Positions 26,001 through 35,222 of a stretch of 64,000 nt of DNA are shown one piece after another. The notes below the pieces were generated by a model, which worked only from the letters and a program-made list of their open reading frames with translations, made no database searches and was not told the origin of the DNA. Source of the DNA: Thermosinus carboxydivorans Nor1 (GTDB lineage: Bacteria; Bacillota; Negativicutes; Sporomusales; Thermosinaceae); contig NZ_AAWL01000001.1 in NCBI RefSeq assembly GCF_000169155.1, forward strand, positions 140,001 to 204,000, in the 5' to 3' direction. The position numbers and the translations under genes are program-made. The stretch's first letter is position 1. Each line of letters opens with the position of its first letter.

Positions 26001-26762
26001 ATGGCGCTACTGAAAGAACGACTCAAAACCGGCGAGCGGCTGTTTGGACCGTTCGTAAACCTCTGCCACCCGGCTGTGCTGGAGATTGCCGGTAATGCGG
26101 GGTTCGATTTTGCCATCATTGACACCGAACATGGCGAAATCTCGTCCGATCGGGCGGTGGATATGGTGCGGGCGGCGAAACTGGCCGGGGTCAGCCCGGT
26201 GATCAGGGTTTACGGTAACCAGCCCGAGCTTATTGCCAAAGCGCTGGATATCGGGGCGGAAGGCGTGCAGGTGCCACAGGTGAGTACCAAAGCCGAAGCA
26301 ATGGCCGCCGTTAGAGCCGCCAAATTCGCCCCGGAGGGAGCGCGGGGCTGCAACCGGTATGTGCGGGCGGCCCGCTATTCGGCAGCTGACAAGTTTAGTT
26401 ATTTCACCAACGCCAACCAGGAGACCGCAGTTATTATCCAGGTGGAAGGCAAGGAAGGGATTGCGAACCTGCCGGATATCCTTACCGTGCCGGGGATCGA
26501 CGTCTTATTTATCGGGCCGTATGACCTTTCCGCTTCGCTCGGTATTCCCGGGCAGGTGGACCATCCGCAGCTGGTGGCCGAAATGCAAAAAAACATGGAA
26601 CTGGCGCGCCAGGCCGGGGTGGCAATCGGCTTTTTCGTCGACGATGTGGCCAGCGCGGTCAAGTGGAAGAACTGGGGCGTGCAATATATTTCCTTTGCGG
26701 CTGACGTCGGCTTGCTCTATGAGGTGTTTCGAGAAAAAGTCATGGCTTTTAAAAACGGTTAG
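26001..26762 (+). CDS. HpcH/HpaI-family 2-keto-3-deoxy acid aldolase
   Basis: This 253-aa class II (metal-dependent) pyruvate aldolase cleaves 2-keto-3-deoxy acids to pyruvate and an aldehyde. Visible motifs are FAIIDTEHGEIS (catalytic-base region), the Arg and pocket in SPVIRVYGNQP, GAEGVQVPQVST, GARGCNRYVRAA, and the metal ligands Glu in IIQVEGKEGI and Asp in FIGPYDLSAS. RBS GAAGGAGGAG, 12 bp after the UxaA-like gene. It is expected to split the product of the dehydratases in the same operon. Confidence 0.9.
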   Translation: MALLKERLKTGERLFGPFVNLCHPAVLEIAGNAGFDFAIIDTEHGEISSDRAVDMVRAAKLAGVSPVIRVYGNQPELIAKALDIGAEGVQVPQVSTKAEAMAAVRAAKFAPEGARGCNRYVRAARYSAADKFSYFTNANQETAVIIQVEGKEGIANLPDILTVPGIDVLFIGPYDLSASLGIPGQVDHPQLVAEMQKNMELARQAGVAIGFFVDDVASAVKWKNWGVQYISFAADVGLLYEVFREKVMAFKNG

Positions 26763-26792
26763 GCGCTGTTAAAGCCGGAAAAGTTACCGGAA

Positions 26793-26809
26793 CTTAGGGC
26801 TTCCCTAAG
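26793..26809 (+). other. Small hairpin overlapping a ribosome binding site
   Basis: CTTAGGG (26793-26799) and CCCTAAG (26803-26809) pair; the 3' arm runs into the AAGGAGG site of the next gene, so the stem may modulate initiation of the LarA-like protein. Confidence 0.4.
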
Positions 26810-26820
26810 GAGGAATGGTT

Positions 26821-28092
26821 GTGGGGATTATTCAGGAATTATTAAAAAATGTGCCGTTGCCGCGGTTAGTCAAGGTGTATCAAAAATTTTCCGCCGCGCA
26901 AGTGGTCGATTTGCCGCAAACCTTGCGGCAAGAATTGGCCAAGCCGGGGGTGGGCGACCGCATCAGGCCCGGCATGCGAATTGCCGTAGCCGTTGGCAGC
27001 AGAGGAATAGCCGAGATCCAGACCATTACGCGGGTAACGGTTGAAGAAATCAAGCGCAGGGGCGGCGAGCCCTTCATTGTGCCGGCCATGGGCAGCCACG
27101 GCGGGGCGACGGCCGAAGGTCAGCGGCAGGTTCTGGCTAATCTCGGCATCACGGAAGACAGCATCGGTTGTCCGATTGTATCAGCGATGGATGTGGTAGA
27201 AGTAGGGCGGTTGGCCAATGGCCTGCCGGTACTGATCGACAAGAACGCTTATGAGGCCGACGGGATCGTCGTAATTAACCGGATCAAGCCGCATACCGCC
27301 TTCCATGGGCCGTGCGAGAGCGGTCTGGTGAAGATGATCACGATTGGGCTCGGTAAGCAAAAAGGGGCGGACGCCTGCCATGCCTATGGCTTTAAGCATA
27401 TGGCCGAACATGTGGTGGAAATGGCCAAAATCAAGCTGGCGCGCACCCGCATCCTGTTCGGGGTGGCCACCGTTGAAAACGCCTACGACTGTGTGGCCAA
27501 GATCGCGGCCGTGCCGGCGGAAGAAATTATCGCGACCGACCAGCAACTGCTAAAAGAAGCAAAGGCGCACATGCCGCGGATTATGTTTGATCCGATCGAT
27601 GTCTTGATTGTCGATCGGATCGGCAAGGAAATTTCCGGTGACGGCATGGATCCCAACATTACCGGCCGCTATCCTACGCCTTACGCTAGCGGCGGGCCGG
27701 TGATCAACAAGCTGGTAGTGCTCGATCTGACGGAAAAAACCCATGGCAACGCCAACGGTATTGGCGCCGCCGATTTTACCACCCGTAAGCTGGTGGATAA
27801 AATCGACTGGGAGTATACCTATGCCAATGCTTTAACTTCCACGATCTGCGAGCCCATACGCATCCCCATGGTGCTGGCTTCAGACAAAGAGGCAATCCTC
27901 GCCGCAATCAAAACAAGCTATGCCCGTGATCTCGCCGCGGTCCGGCTGGTAAGGATCAAGGACACGCTTCACCTGGGTGAGATTTATATATCTGAAGCGC
28001 TACTGGCCGAGGCGCGGGCCAATCCGAACGTCGAGATTGGCAGTGAGCCAATGGCGATGCAGTTCGATGCGCAGGGAAATTTGCTGGACTAA
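26821..28092 (+). CDS. LarA-like (lactate racemase-domain) protein
   Basis: This 423-aa protein shows the N-terminal LarA/DUF2088 pattern: IAVAVGSRGIAEIQTITRVT, FIVPAMGSHGGATAEGQRQ, VVINRIKPHTAFHGPCESG and MITIGLGKQKGAD. LarA enzymes racemise or epimerise 2-hydroxy acids using a nickel-pincer cofactor. I see His residues in the MGSHGGAT and IKPHTAFHG loops but no lar maturation genes in the window. GTG 26821 is preferred because AAGGAGGA lies 7 nt before it, while ATG 26815 abuts that site. In this operon it may epimerise a hydroxy acid before oxidation by the GlcD-type protein. Confidence 0.75.
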   Translation: MGIIQELLKNVPLPRLVKVYQKFSAAQVVDLPQTLRQELAKPGVGDRIRPGMRIAVAVGSRGIAEIQTITRVTVEEIKRRGGEPFIVPAMGSHGGATAEGQRQVLANLGITEDSIGCPIVSAMDVVEVGRLANGLPVLIDKNAYEADGIVVINRIKPHTAFHGPCESGLVKMITIGLGKQKGADACHAYGFKHMAEHVVEMAKIKLARTRILFGVATVENAYDCVAKIAAVPAEEIIATDQQLLKEAKAHMPRIMFDPIDVLIVDRIGKEISGDGMDPNITGRYPTPYASGGPVINKLVVLDLTEKTHGNANGIGAADFTTRKLVDKIDWEYTYANALTSTICEPIRIPMVLASDKEAILAAIKTSYARDLAAVRLVRIKDTLHLGEIYISEALLAEARANPNVEIGSEPMAMQFDAQGNLLD

Positions 28093-28107
28093 ACAGGAGG
28101 GGATTTT

Positions 28108-29826
28108 ATGCGACAAAAGTGTCAAGACGCCAGAAAGCTGTGGGCGCAGGTGGACGCGTTAAGACTAGGGATGAATTGGTCGGAAGAGGATACCGAAAAG
28201 CCGCATATTTTAGTGGATGATGTCTTTGGCGAAAGCCACCCCGGCAGTTTTCACCTCGACGTGCTCAGTGAAGAGGCGGCGATCGGTATTTACGAGAACG
28301 GCGGGAAACCGGCCCGGCATCATGTCACTGATATTTGTGATGGCTGGGGCCAGGGCCATGACGGCATGAACTACATATTGGCGTCGCGCGAGGTAATCGC
28401 CGACATGGTGGAACTGCACGCCTCGGTAATACCCTGGGACGGGATGGTCCTTATCTCCAGCTGCGATAAGTCGATACCGGCGCATCTGATGGCCGCCGCC
28501 CGAGTAGATATTCCCACTATTCATATTCCCGGCGGCTCGATGCGCAGCGGCCCGGGGATAACCACTTCCGGCCTGGCCGGGCCGATATCGGCCAAAGCCA
28601 AAAAGGGCCAAATAGCAGACGCTGAGGTCCGCAACTACAAACTCACAGGCTGCCCATCGTGCGGCGCCTGTCAGTTCATGGGAACGGCCAGCACCATGCA
28701 GTGCATGGCGGAAGCGCTGGGTATGACCCTGCCGGGAAACGCTTTGCTGCCGGCGACGTTTACCGAAATTCGCCGCATTGCACGACTAGCGGGCCGCCAG
28801 GTTGTCCGGCTGGCTGAGCAGGGAATCACCGCGGCCAAGATACTGACCAAGGACGCTTTTGTCAACGCCATTAAAGTGCATGCGGCCATCGGCGGCAGTA
28901 CCAACGCCCTGATTCATCTGCCCGCCATCGCCCATGAGTTGGGGATAACCATTGAGTCTGAAATGTTTGACCAGGCGAGCCGGGAAATACCTTATTTGGC
29001 CAACGTGCAGCCCAGCGGCCAGTATGTGACCGAGCTGTTTTGGTTCGCCGGGGGTATTCCGTTGGTACAGTGGTATATCAAGGATTACCTTAACCTGGAT
29101 GTCATGACCGTAACCGGCAAGACGCTCGGCGAAAACCTGGAGCAACTCTGGCAGGACGGCTTCTTTGACCGGTGTCACCAGCACCTAAAAACGTTTGGCC
29201 TTTCCCCTGACGATGTTATCAGGCCGGTAAGCAAAGCCAAACAGTACGGTTCGATCGCGATTTTGAAGGGCAATATCGCTCCCGACGGTTCGGTGATCAA
29301 ATATTCGGCCGTTGTTCCGTCGATGCACCGCCACACCGGGCCGGCGGCCGTGTTTGACAGCGAGGAAGCGGCGCAGCAGGCGATCATTGCCGGAAAAATC
29401 AAGCCCGGTGACGTCGTCGTCATCCGCTATGAAGGCCCTCGCGGCTCGGGCGCGCCGGAGATGTTTATGACCACCGATGCCATCGTGTTTGATGAAACTT
29501 TGAACGGCACTGTCGCCTTGGTAACCGACGGCCGCTTCTCCGGGGCGACGCGGGGGCCGTGCGTTGGCCATGTTTCCCCGGAGGCCGCGGAGGGTGGCCC
29601 GTTGGCGCTGGTGGAAGATAATGATCTTATCGAAATCGATATCCCGGGGCGACAGCTCAACATCGTCGGCGTCGCCGGGGAACGAAAGTCGCCGGCGGAA
29701 ATAGCCGCAATCCTGGCCGCCCGTAAGGCTGCCTGGCAACCTCCCGCGCGTCCGTCCCGGAAAGGGATCTTTAAGCAATTTACGGAAAAGGCCGCATCCT
29801 TGATGGCCGGCGCCTACACGAAGTGA
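28108..29826 (+). CDS. IlvD/Edd-family sugar-acid dehydratase
   Basis: This 572-aa Fe-S dehydratase converts aldonic acids to 2-keto-3-deoxy acids in its sugar-acid branch. Visible are CDGWGQGHDGMNY, ISSCDKSIPAHLMAAARVDI and LTGCPSCGACQFMGTASTM, with Cys ligands in each, and GGSTNALIHLPAIA. The C-terminal part has TDGRFSGATRGPCVGHVSPE. The non-ILV sequence context and the neighbours point to a sugar acid rather than dihydroxyisovalerate. RBS ACAGGAGGGG. Confidence 0.88.
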   Translation: MRQKCQDARKLWAQVDALRLGMNWSEEDTEKPHILVDDVFGESHPGSFHLDVLSEEAAIGIYENGGKPARHHVTDICDGWGQGHDGMNYILASREVIADMVELHASVIPWDGMVLISSCDKSIPAHLMAAARVDIPTIHIPGGSMRSGPGITTSGLAGPISAKAKKGQIADAEVRNYKLTGCPSCGACQFMGTASTMQCMAEALGMTLPGNALLPATFTEIRRIARLAGRQVVRLAEQGITAAKILTKDAFVNAIKVHAAIGGSTNALIHLPAIAHELGITIESEMFDQASREIPYLANVQPSGQYVTELFWFAGGIPLVQWYIKDYLNLDVMTVTGKTLGENLEQLWQDGFFDRCHQHLKTFGLSPDDVIRPVSKAKQYGSIAILKGNIAPDGSVIKYSAVVPSMHRHTGPAAVFDSEEAAQQAIIAGKIKPGDVVVIRYEGPRGSGAPEMFMTTDAIVFDETLNGTVALVTDGRFSGATRGPCVGHVSPEAAEGGPLALVEDNDLIEIDIPGRQLNIVGVAGERKSPAEIAAILAARKAAWQPPARPSRKGIFKQFTEKAASLMAGAYTK

Positions 29827-29891
29827 TTTATGGCAACATACTTTGCGTATTATGGAGCGCATAAATTAAGGGAAGTGCGGAGGAAAGCAAG

Positions 29892-31295
29892 ATGAGGAAA
29901 TATAATCGGGTCGGGTCAAACCATATCGCAGAGTTAAAGGCCATCGTCGGCGAAAAAAACGTCATTACCGATCCCGATAAACTTATAACCTACAGCCAAG
30001 ACGAGGTAACCGACGCCCGCTACCACCATATGCCGGAAGTGGTGGTCTTTCCCGAAACCAGGGACCAGGTGGCGGAAATTATCCGCCTGGCCAACCGGGA
30101 GCTCATTCCCGTTACCCCGCGGGGCGCCGGTACCGGCCTGGCGGCCGGCGCGGCGCCGATGTACGGCGGAATCGTCTTGTCCCTGGAAAAGATGAATAAA
30201 ATTATTGAAGTCAATGCCGAGCACATGTACATGGTGGTTGAGCCTGGCGTCAGGACAAAAGATGTCCAGCAAGCCGCCGCCGCGGTCGGCCTCTTATATG
30301 CCGGCGATCCGTCCAGCGGCGATAACTGCTTCATCGGCGGCAATATCGCGACCAATGCCGGGGGCAACAAAGCCGTGAAATACGGCACCACCCGCAACCA
30401 AGTCTATGCGGTCGAAATCGTGACGCCCACCGGGGAAATAACCGAATTAGGCGGGCTGCTGAACAAAAGCACTTCCGGCTATTGTCTGGAACAGCTGATT
30501 ATGGGTTCGGAAGGAACACTGGGGGTTATCACCAAGGCAACGCTGAAATTAATTCCGCTGCCCCCCTGCAAAATGGATTTTCTCGCTATCTTTCCGGATA
30601 CCGAAACGGCGATTGATACGGTGTTCAAGCTTCTGAAGGCCGGTATCGACCCGACCTCGCTGGAGTACATGGACAACGAAGCCGTCAATGTCTGCGCCCG
30701 CTATCTCAAAGTGGGCCTGCCGCATCAGGAGGATGGTAACTATCTCATTATTACCGTCGAAACAAGCACCGAGGAGGAACTGGAAGATAAGGCCGCCCGC
30801 ATCGACGAAATCTGTACCGCGGGCGGAGCAATTGCCACGCTTGTTCCCGACTCCAAGACCATCTGGGCTGCGCGCCGGGCCTTTGGCGAGGCGAACCGCG
30901 AAGAAAGCTACATTCATAGCCCGGAAGACATCGTGGTGCCAGTTAAACATCTGGCGTACGCCATGCGCGAAATAACCAGGATCTGTAAAGAACATGATGC
31001 AATAGGGCGGGTGGTCGCTCACGCCGGCGACGGCAATCTTCACCTGACGATCATGCAGGGTGATATTCCGGCTGAAGAGTGGCCGACCAAAATTGACGAA
31101 ATCCTCCAAGACCTGTTTGCTTTCGTGTACAGCATCGGTGGGAAAATGTCGGGCGAACACGGCATTGGGTCCAAACGGGTAAAATGGATGCATCGGTTCA
31201 CCGACCCGGTCCAGCTAAAAATGATGCAGGCCATCAAAAAAGCGCTGGATCCCAATCTCATTTTAAATCCAGGAACGGTGTTTGAAGTAGATTAG
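29892..31295 (+). CDS. FAD-linked 2-hydroxyacid oxidase/dehydrogenase (GlcD family)
   Basis: This 467-aa flavoprotein oxidises a 2-hydroxy acid (glycolate, lactate or similar) to the 2-oxo acid. The N-terminal FAD_binding_4 domain shows TPRGAGTGLAAGAAP, GDPSSGDNCFIGGNIATNAG and MGSEGTLGVITKATLKLIPL. The C-terminal FAD-oxidase domain has VVAHAGDGNLHLTIM and GGKMSGEHGIGSKRVKWM. Electron acceptors GlcE/GlcF are absent here; an electron-transferring partner encoded elsewhere is probable. RBS GCGGAGGAAAG. Confidence 0.9.
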   Translation: MRKYNRVGSNHIAELKAIVGEKNVITDPDKLITYSQDEVTDARYHHMPEVVVFPETRDQVAEIIRLANRELIPVTPRGAGTGLAAGAAPMYGGIVLSLEKMNKIIEVNAEHMYMVVEPGVRTKDVQQAAAAVGLLYAGDPSSGDNCFIGGNIATNAGGNKAVKYGTTRNQVYAVEIVTPTGEITELGGLLNKSTSGYCLEQLIMGSEGTLGVITKATLKLIPLPPCKMDFLAIFPDTETAIDTVFKLLKAGIDPTSLEYMDNEAVNVCARYLKVGLPHQEDGNYLIITVETSTEEELEDKAARIDEICTAGGAIATLVPDSKTIWAARRAFGEANREESYIHSPEDIVVPVKHLAYAMREITRICKEHDAIGRVVAHAGDGNLHLTIMQGDIPAEEWPTKIDEILQDLFAFVYSIGGKMSGEHGIGSKRVKWMHRFTDPVQLKMMQAIKKALDPNLILNPGTVFEVD

Positions 31296-31353
31296 GCACA
31301 GCAGACACAAAAGATAATACTTCACCGCAAACTTTGCGATGGGAGGCAAGAAG

Positions 31354-33168
31354 ATGAACAAAAAATTCATGCTGGGCAACGAAGCGATAGCGCGGGCGGC
31401 CGTAGAGGCGGGGGTCAAGGTGGTGGCCGGCTACCCGGGAACGCCGGCAACGGAGATTGTTGAGCATTGCGCTGAGTTCCCGCACGTTTACGCCGAGTGG
31501 TCGGCGAACGAAAAACACGCCTTTGAGGTGGCCGGCGGCGCTTGTCTTACCAACCAACGGGCAATGGCCGTGATGAAACACAACGGCACCAACGCGGCGG
31601 CTGATTATCTTATGCACATAAATTTTACCGGCGTCAGGGCCGGGTTGGTGCTGGTTTCATCTGACGACCCGGGCGGTTTGTCGTCCCAGTGTGAGGAGGA
31701 CACCCGCATCCTGATTCATAACTACGCCCACTTGCCGGTATTTGACCCGTCCAGCGTCCAAGAAGCCTACGACATGACCAAAGCCGCGTTCGAACTGTCG
31801 GAAAAGACCGAGCTGGTTTTTGCCCTGCGGCCGGTCATGCGGATCAATCACGCCGGCGGCATGGTCGAGTATACCGATGTTATCCCTGAAGGCCGCAAGA
31901 GCGAGTTTATCATCGACCGCAAGCGGTTTGTCATGTCCGCAGTGGTAGAGAAGGAGTCGGGCGGCGAGCTCAGGCCCAAGATGCGGCACCGTTGGCTAAA
32001 TAGCAAACAGGCCGAACTTAAGGCGCTCATGGAAGAATTGCCGTTTAACCGGGTAGAAGAGGCCGACGGCGACGTGGGTTTCATCGGTTGCGGCATTGGC
32101 TACGCCTTTTTGAAAGAGGCCGAACAAATTTACGGGCAAAAGTTGCCGATCCTAAAACTCTCGACCTTACCGCTACCGGAAAGGAAAGTTCTCAGTTTTG
32201 TCAAGGGACGCAAACGGGTTGTCGTGTTTGAAGAAATCGAGCCGGTGGTTGAAAGGCTCATTAAACAGCTTTGCTTTGAAAACAGGGTAATGGTCGAGGT
32301 GCTCGGGCGCGAGACTTATTTGCCGAAAGAAGGCGAACTAACTACTAGCGTCGTCCTTGCCGCCATTGAAAGCGCCATGGCCGGCAAGCCTTATCCGGCG
32401 CCGGCGCAGGGCAAATATATCCCAGCCCGGACCCGCACCCAGTGCTCGGGCTGCAGTCACCGCGGGTTGCTTATTGCCCTGAAAGAGGTAGTACGACAAA
32501 ACGGCGGCATCGTTACCGGCGATATCGGCTGCCATGACGCCGGCACCTTTGAGCCCATGAACCTTCAGGCCACCATTTACTGCATGGGGTCGTCCATCCC
32601 GATGGCTTACGGCATAAAGGCCGCCGGGTTTGCCAAACCGGTATACGCCTTGATCGGCGACTCGACTTTCTTCCACAATGGCCTGACCGGCTTGGCCAGT
32701 GCCATTTACAACCGGGCCGACATCACCGTTGTTATTGCCTATAACTCGACGACCGCCATGACTGGTTTCCAGCCTCATCCCGGCAGTCCCACCAACATCC
32801 ATGACCGGATCAGCCCCATGGACCCGGGGGTAGTAGCCGCAGCGATGGGCGCCAAGGTCTTCCGGTGCAATCCTTATAACGTGGACGAGACGATAAAAGT
32901 CATTACCGAAGCTACGGCGGAGAAGGGCGTCAAAGTTGTTGTCGCTGAGGCGCTGTGCTACCTCAAGTTCGGGCGGGAAGGGCAAATATCCTTTACGCCC
33001 AGGCAGGTAAAAGTCGATACCGACATCTGCAACGGCTGCAGCCTCTGCGTACGGACGTTCGGCTGCCCGGCCATCACCATCGTTGACGGAAAAGCGGTTA
33101 TCGAAGCGAGCGCCTGCAACGGCTGCGGCGTATGTACTTATGTGTGCAAGAGGGGGGCACTGAAATGA
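31354..33168 (+). CDS. iorA: Indolepyruvate ferredoxin oxidoreductase, alpha subunit
   Basis: This 604-aa thiamine-diphosphate enzyme subunit oxidatively decarboxylates aryl-type or other 2-oxo acids to acyl-CoA and reduces ferredoxin. It begins LGNEAIARAAVEAGVKVVAG. The TPP-binding half has CSGCSHRGLL, GDIGCHDAG and AYNSTTAMTGFQPHPG. Two C-terminal [4Fe-4S] motifs are present: CNGCSLCVRTFGCP and CNGCGVCTYVC. ATG 31354 is chosen because GGGAGG overlaps the earlier ATG 31339. The first cluster has CxxCxxC-x4-C spacing, slightly atypical but common in IorA. It overlaps iorB by 4 nt (ATGA). Confidence 0.93.
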   Translation: MNKKFMLGNEAIARAAVEAGVKVVAGYPGTPATEIVEHCAEFPHVYAEWSANEKHAFEVAGGACLTNQRAMAVMKHNGTNAAADYLMHINFTGVRAGLVLVSSDDPGGLSSQCEEDTRILIHNYAHLPVFDPSSVQEAYDMTKAAFELSEKTELVFALRPVMRINHAGGMVEYTDVIPEGRKSEFIIDRKRFVMSAVVEKESGGELRPKMRHRWLNSKQAELKALMEELPFNRVEEADGDVGFIGCGIGYAFLKEAEQIYGQKLPILKLSTLPLPERKVLSFVKGRKRVVVFEEIEPVVERLIKQLCFENRVMVEVLGRETYLPKEGELTTSVVLAAIESAMAGKPYPAPAQGKYIPARTRTQCSGCSHRGLLIALKEVVRQNGGIVTGDIGCHDAGTFEPMNLQATIYCMGSSIPMAYGIKAAGFAKPVYALIGDSTFFHNGLTGLASAIYNRADITVVIAYNSTTAMTGFQPHPGSPTNIHDRISPMDPGVVAAAMGAKVFRCNPYNVDETIKVITEATAEKGVKVVVAEALCYLKFGREGQISFTPRQVKVDTDICNGCSLCVRTFGCPAITIVDGKAVIEASACNGCGVCTYVCKRGALK

Positions 33169-33776
33169 AATTTGATTTAGTCATCGCCGGAGTTGGCGGC
33201 CAGGGCAATATTCTCGCTTCCCAAGTCATTGCCCAGTGTGCCATGGACGCCGGTTACAATGTCGTAAACACCGAGACCAAAGGCGCCGCCCAGCGCGGCG
33301 GGTCGGTTCTCTCCCATGTGCGTTTTGCCGATCGCGAAATCTTTTCGCCGGTCGTGCCCCTGGGCCAGGCCGATGTGCTGCTGGGCTTCGAGCCGCTGGA
33401 AGCGCTGCGCTATATCAATCTTCTCAACAAAAACGGCAAATACATCATCAATACGGCGGCGGTACCGACCATTCTGGCTAACATGAAGGTGGATGTTTAT
33501 CCTTCGATCGACGAAATACTGGCCGAAGTGGCTGCCAAAGGCCTTGACGGGTATCTGCTCAATGCCACGCAGGCGGCCAAGGACCTGGGCAATGTTCTTT
33601 TGACCAATGTCGTCATGCTCGGCGCCTTTACCGCCATTTCCGACGTGCTACCGGCCGAGGCCGTCCTTAATAAGCTTCTGTCAAAGGTGGATCCGAAATA
33701 TCACGAAGCGGATATCGCGGCCTTCAACCGCGGCCGTGATATCATCCAAGCCATGCAGCAAGAACAGAAAATTTGA
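33165..33776 (+). CDS. iorB: Indolepyruvate ferredoxin oxidoreductase, beta subunit
   Basis: This 203-aa gamma-domain subunit of the 2-oxoacid:ferredoxin oxidoreductase superfamily begins FDLVIAGVGGQGNILASQVI and has NVVNTETKGAAQRGGSVLSH, which contact CoA/IorA. It starts inside the iorA stop (ATGA), so the two are stoichiometrically coupled. It extends the operon from oxidised hydroxy acid to acyl-CoA. Confidence 0.92.
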   Translation: MKFDLVIAGVGGQGNILASQVIAQCAMDAGYNVVNTETKGAAQRGGSVLSHVRFADREIFSPVVPLGQADVLLGFEPLEALRYINLLNKNGKYIINTAAVPTILANMKVDVYPSIDEILAEVAAKGLDGYLLNATQAAKDLGNVLLTNVVMLGAFTAISDVLPAEAVLNKLLSKVDPKYHEADIAAFNRGRDIIQAMQQEQKI

Positions 33777-33806
33777 CCGATGTTATTCAGGGGGAGGAGA
33801 AACCAT

Positions 33807-34946
33807 ATGCGCTTTGAATTGACTGAAGAACAAAAAATGATTCAGAAAATGGTGCGCGAGTTTGCCGAACAGCAAGTCGCGCCCGGAGCGGCCGAGCGGG
33901 ACGAGAAGGAAGAGTTTTCGCGGGCGCTGTATGACGCCATGGGCGAACTCGGCCTGACCGGCATCTGTTTCCCTGAACAGTACGGCGGCGCCGGCGGCGA
34001 CTACCTAAGCTATATTCTGGCAGTCGAAGAACTGTCCCGCGCCGACGACAGCGTCGGGGTAACCCTTGCCACATCTGTTTCCCTCTGCCAGTGGCCCATC
34101 TTTGCCTACGGTACGGAAGAACAGAAACAGAAATATCTCGTTCCCCTGATAAAAGGCAAAAAATTGGGCGCGTTTGGTTTGACCGAGCCTAATGCCGGCA
34201 CCGATGCCGCCAGCCAGCAAACAACGGCAGTTTTGGACGGCGACCATTATGTGCTGAACGGCAGTAAAATCTTCATCACTAACGGCGGCGAAGCAGAAAT
34301 TTATGTTGTCTTCGCCATGACCGACAAAACCAAGGGCGTCAAAGGGATCAGCGCCTTTATCCTGGAAAAGGGCATGCCTGGCTTTACCTTTGGCAAAAAA
34401 GAGCACAAGATGGGCATCCGCGCTTCCCAGACCATGGAACTTATCTTCCAGGACGTCAAGGTACCCAAGGAAAATCTGCTCGGCAAGGAAGGGGAAGGGT
34501 TCAAAATCGCTATGAGCACCCTTGACGGCGGCCGGATCGGTATTGCCGCCCAAGCCCTCGGCATTGCCCAGGCCGCTCTCGACCATGCCGTTAAGTATGC
34601 CAAGGAACGGGTGCAGTTCGGCAAACCGATTGCCAGCAACCAGGCGATCGCCTTTATGTTAGCCGATATGGCTACCGAGATCGACGCGGCCAGGCTGCTG
34701 ACTTACCGCGCCGCCTATGCCAAAGATCAGGGACGGCCGTTCTCCAAGGAAGCATCGATGGCCAAGATGTACGCTTCAGATGTGGCCATGCGGGTTACCA
34801 CTGATGCCGTACAGATCTTCGGCGGCTATGGTTATACCCGGGAGTATCCGGTCGAACGGTTGATGCGCAACGCCAAGATAACCCAGATCTACGAAGGCAC
34901 TAATCAAGTGCAGCGGATGGTGATCTCCAGCGCGCTGTTGCGGTAG
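33807..34946 (+). CDS. Acyl-CoA dehydrogenase
   Basis: This 379-aa FAD enzyme introduces an alpha-beta double bond into an acyl-CoA. It shows the ACAD signatures [37 protein letters not shown] and [20 protein letters not shown], and the catalytic Glu lies in [14 protein letters not shown]. It resembles short-chain ACADs of anaerobes that pass electrons to EtfAB, which is not in the window. ATG 33807 sits behind GGGGGAGGAGA. As last gene of the operon it suggests that the acyl-CoA formed by IorAB is further dehydrogenated. Confidence 0.92.
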   Translation: MRFELTEEQKMIQKMVREFAEQQVAPGAAERDEKEEFSRALYDAMGELGLTGICFPEQYGGAGGDYLSYILAVEELSRADDSVGVTLATSVSLCQWPIFAYGTEEQKQKYLVPLIKGKKLGAFGLTEPNAGTDAASQQTTAVLDGDHYVLNGSKIFITNGGEAEIYVVFAMTDKTKGVKGISAFILEKGMPGFTFGKKEHKMGIRASQTMELIFQDVKVPKENLLGKEGEGFKIAMSTLDGGRIGIAAQALGIAQAALDHAVKYAKERVQFGKPIASNQAIAFMLADMATEIDAARLLTYRAAYAKDQGRPFSKEASMAKMYASDVAMRVTTDAVQIFGGYGYTREYPVERLMRNAKITQIYEGTNQVQRMVISSALLR

Positions 34947-35222
34947 TGGCAGGGTAAGGCGGGGGGAGCAGCGGCCGGTTGCCGGCAAAGGTACGGCCGC
35001 CTTCCAACCGCAAAATTCATAATATTTAGAATAGGCCGGCGAATAAGCCGGGCTGGCCTTTTAATAAGCAGGGGGGGATTTCGTAGGACAAGAGGTGCTT
35101 AGAGTAGACCCGGCCTGAGGAAGGGAGGATGAGAGGTTTGGCCTCTTCACAGAAAAGTACCCGGTTGTGAGCAGACATAACCTAAAACAGCAAACCCCAA
35201 AAATCAAGGAGCGTGTTAGAGT

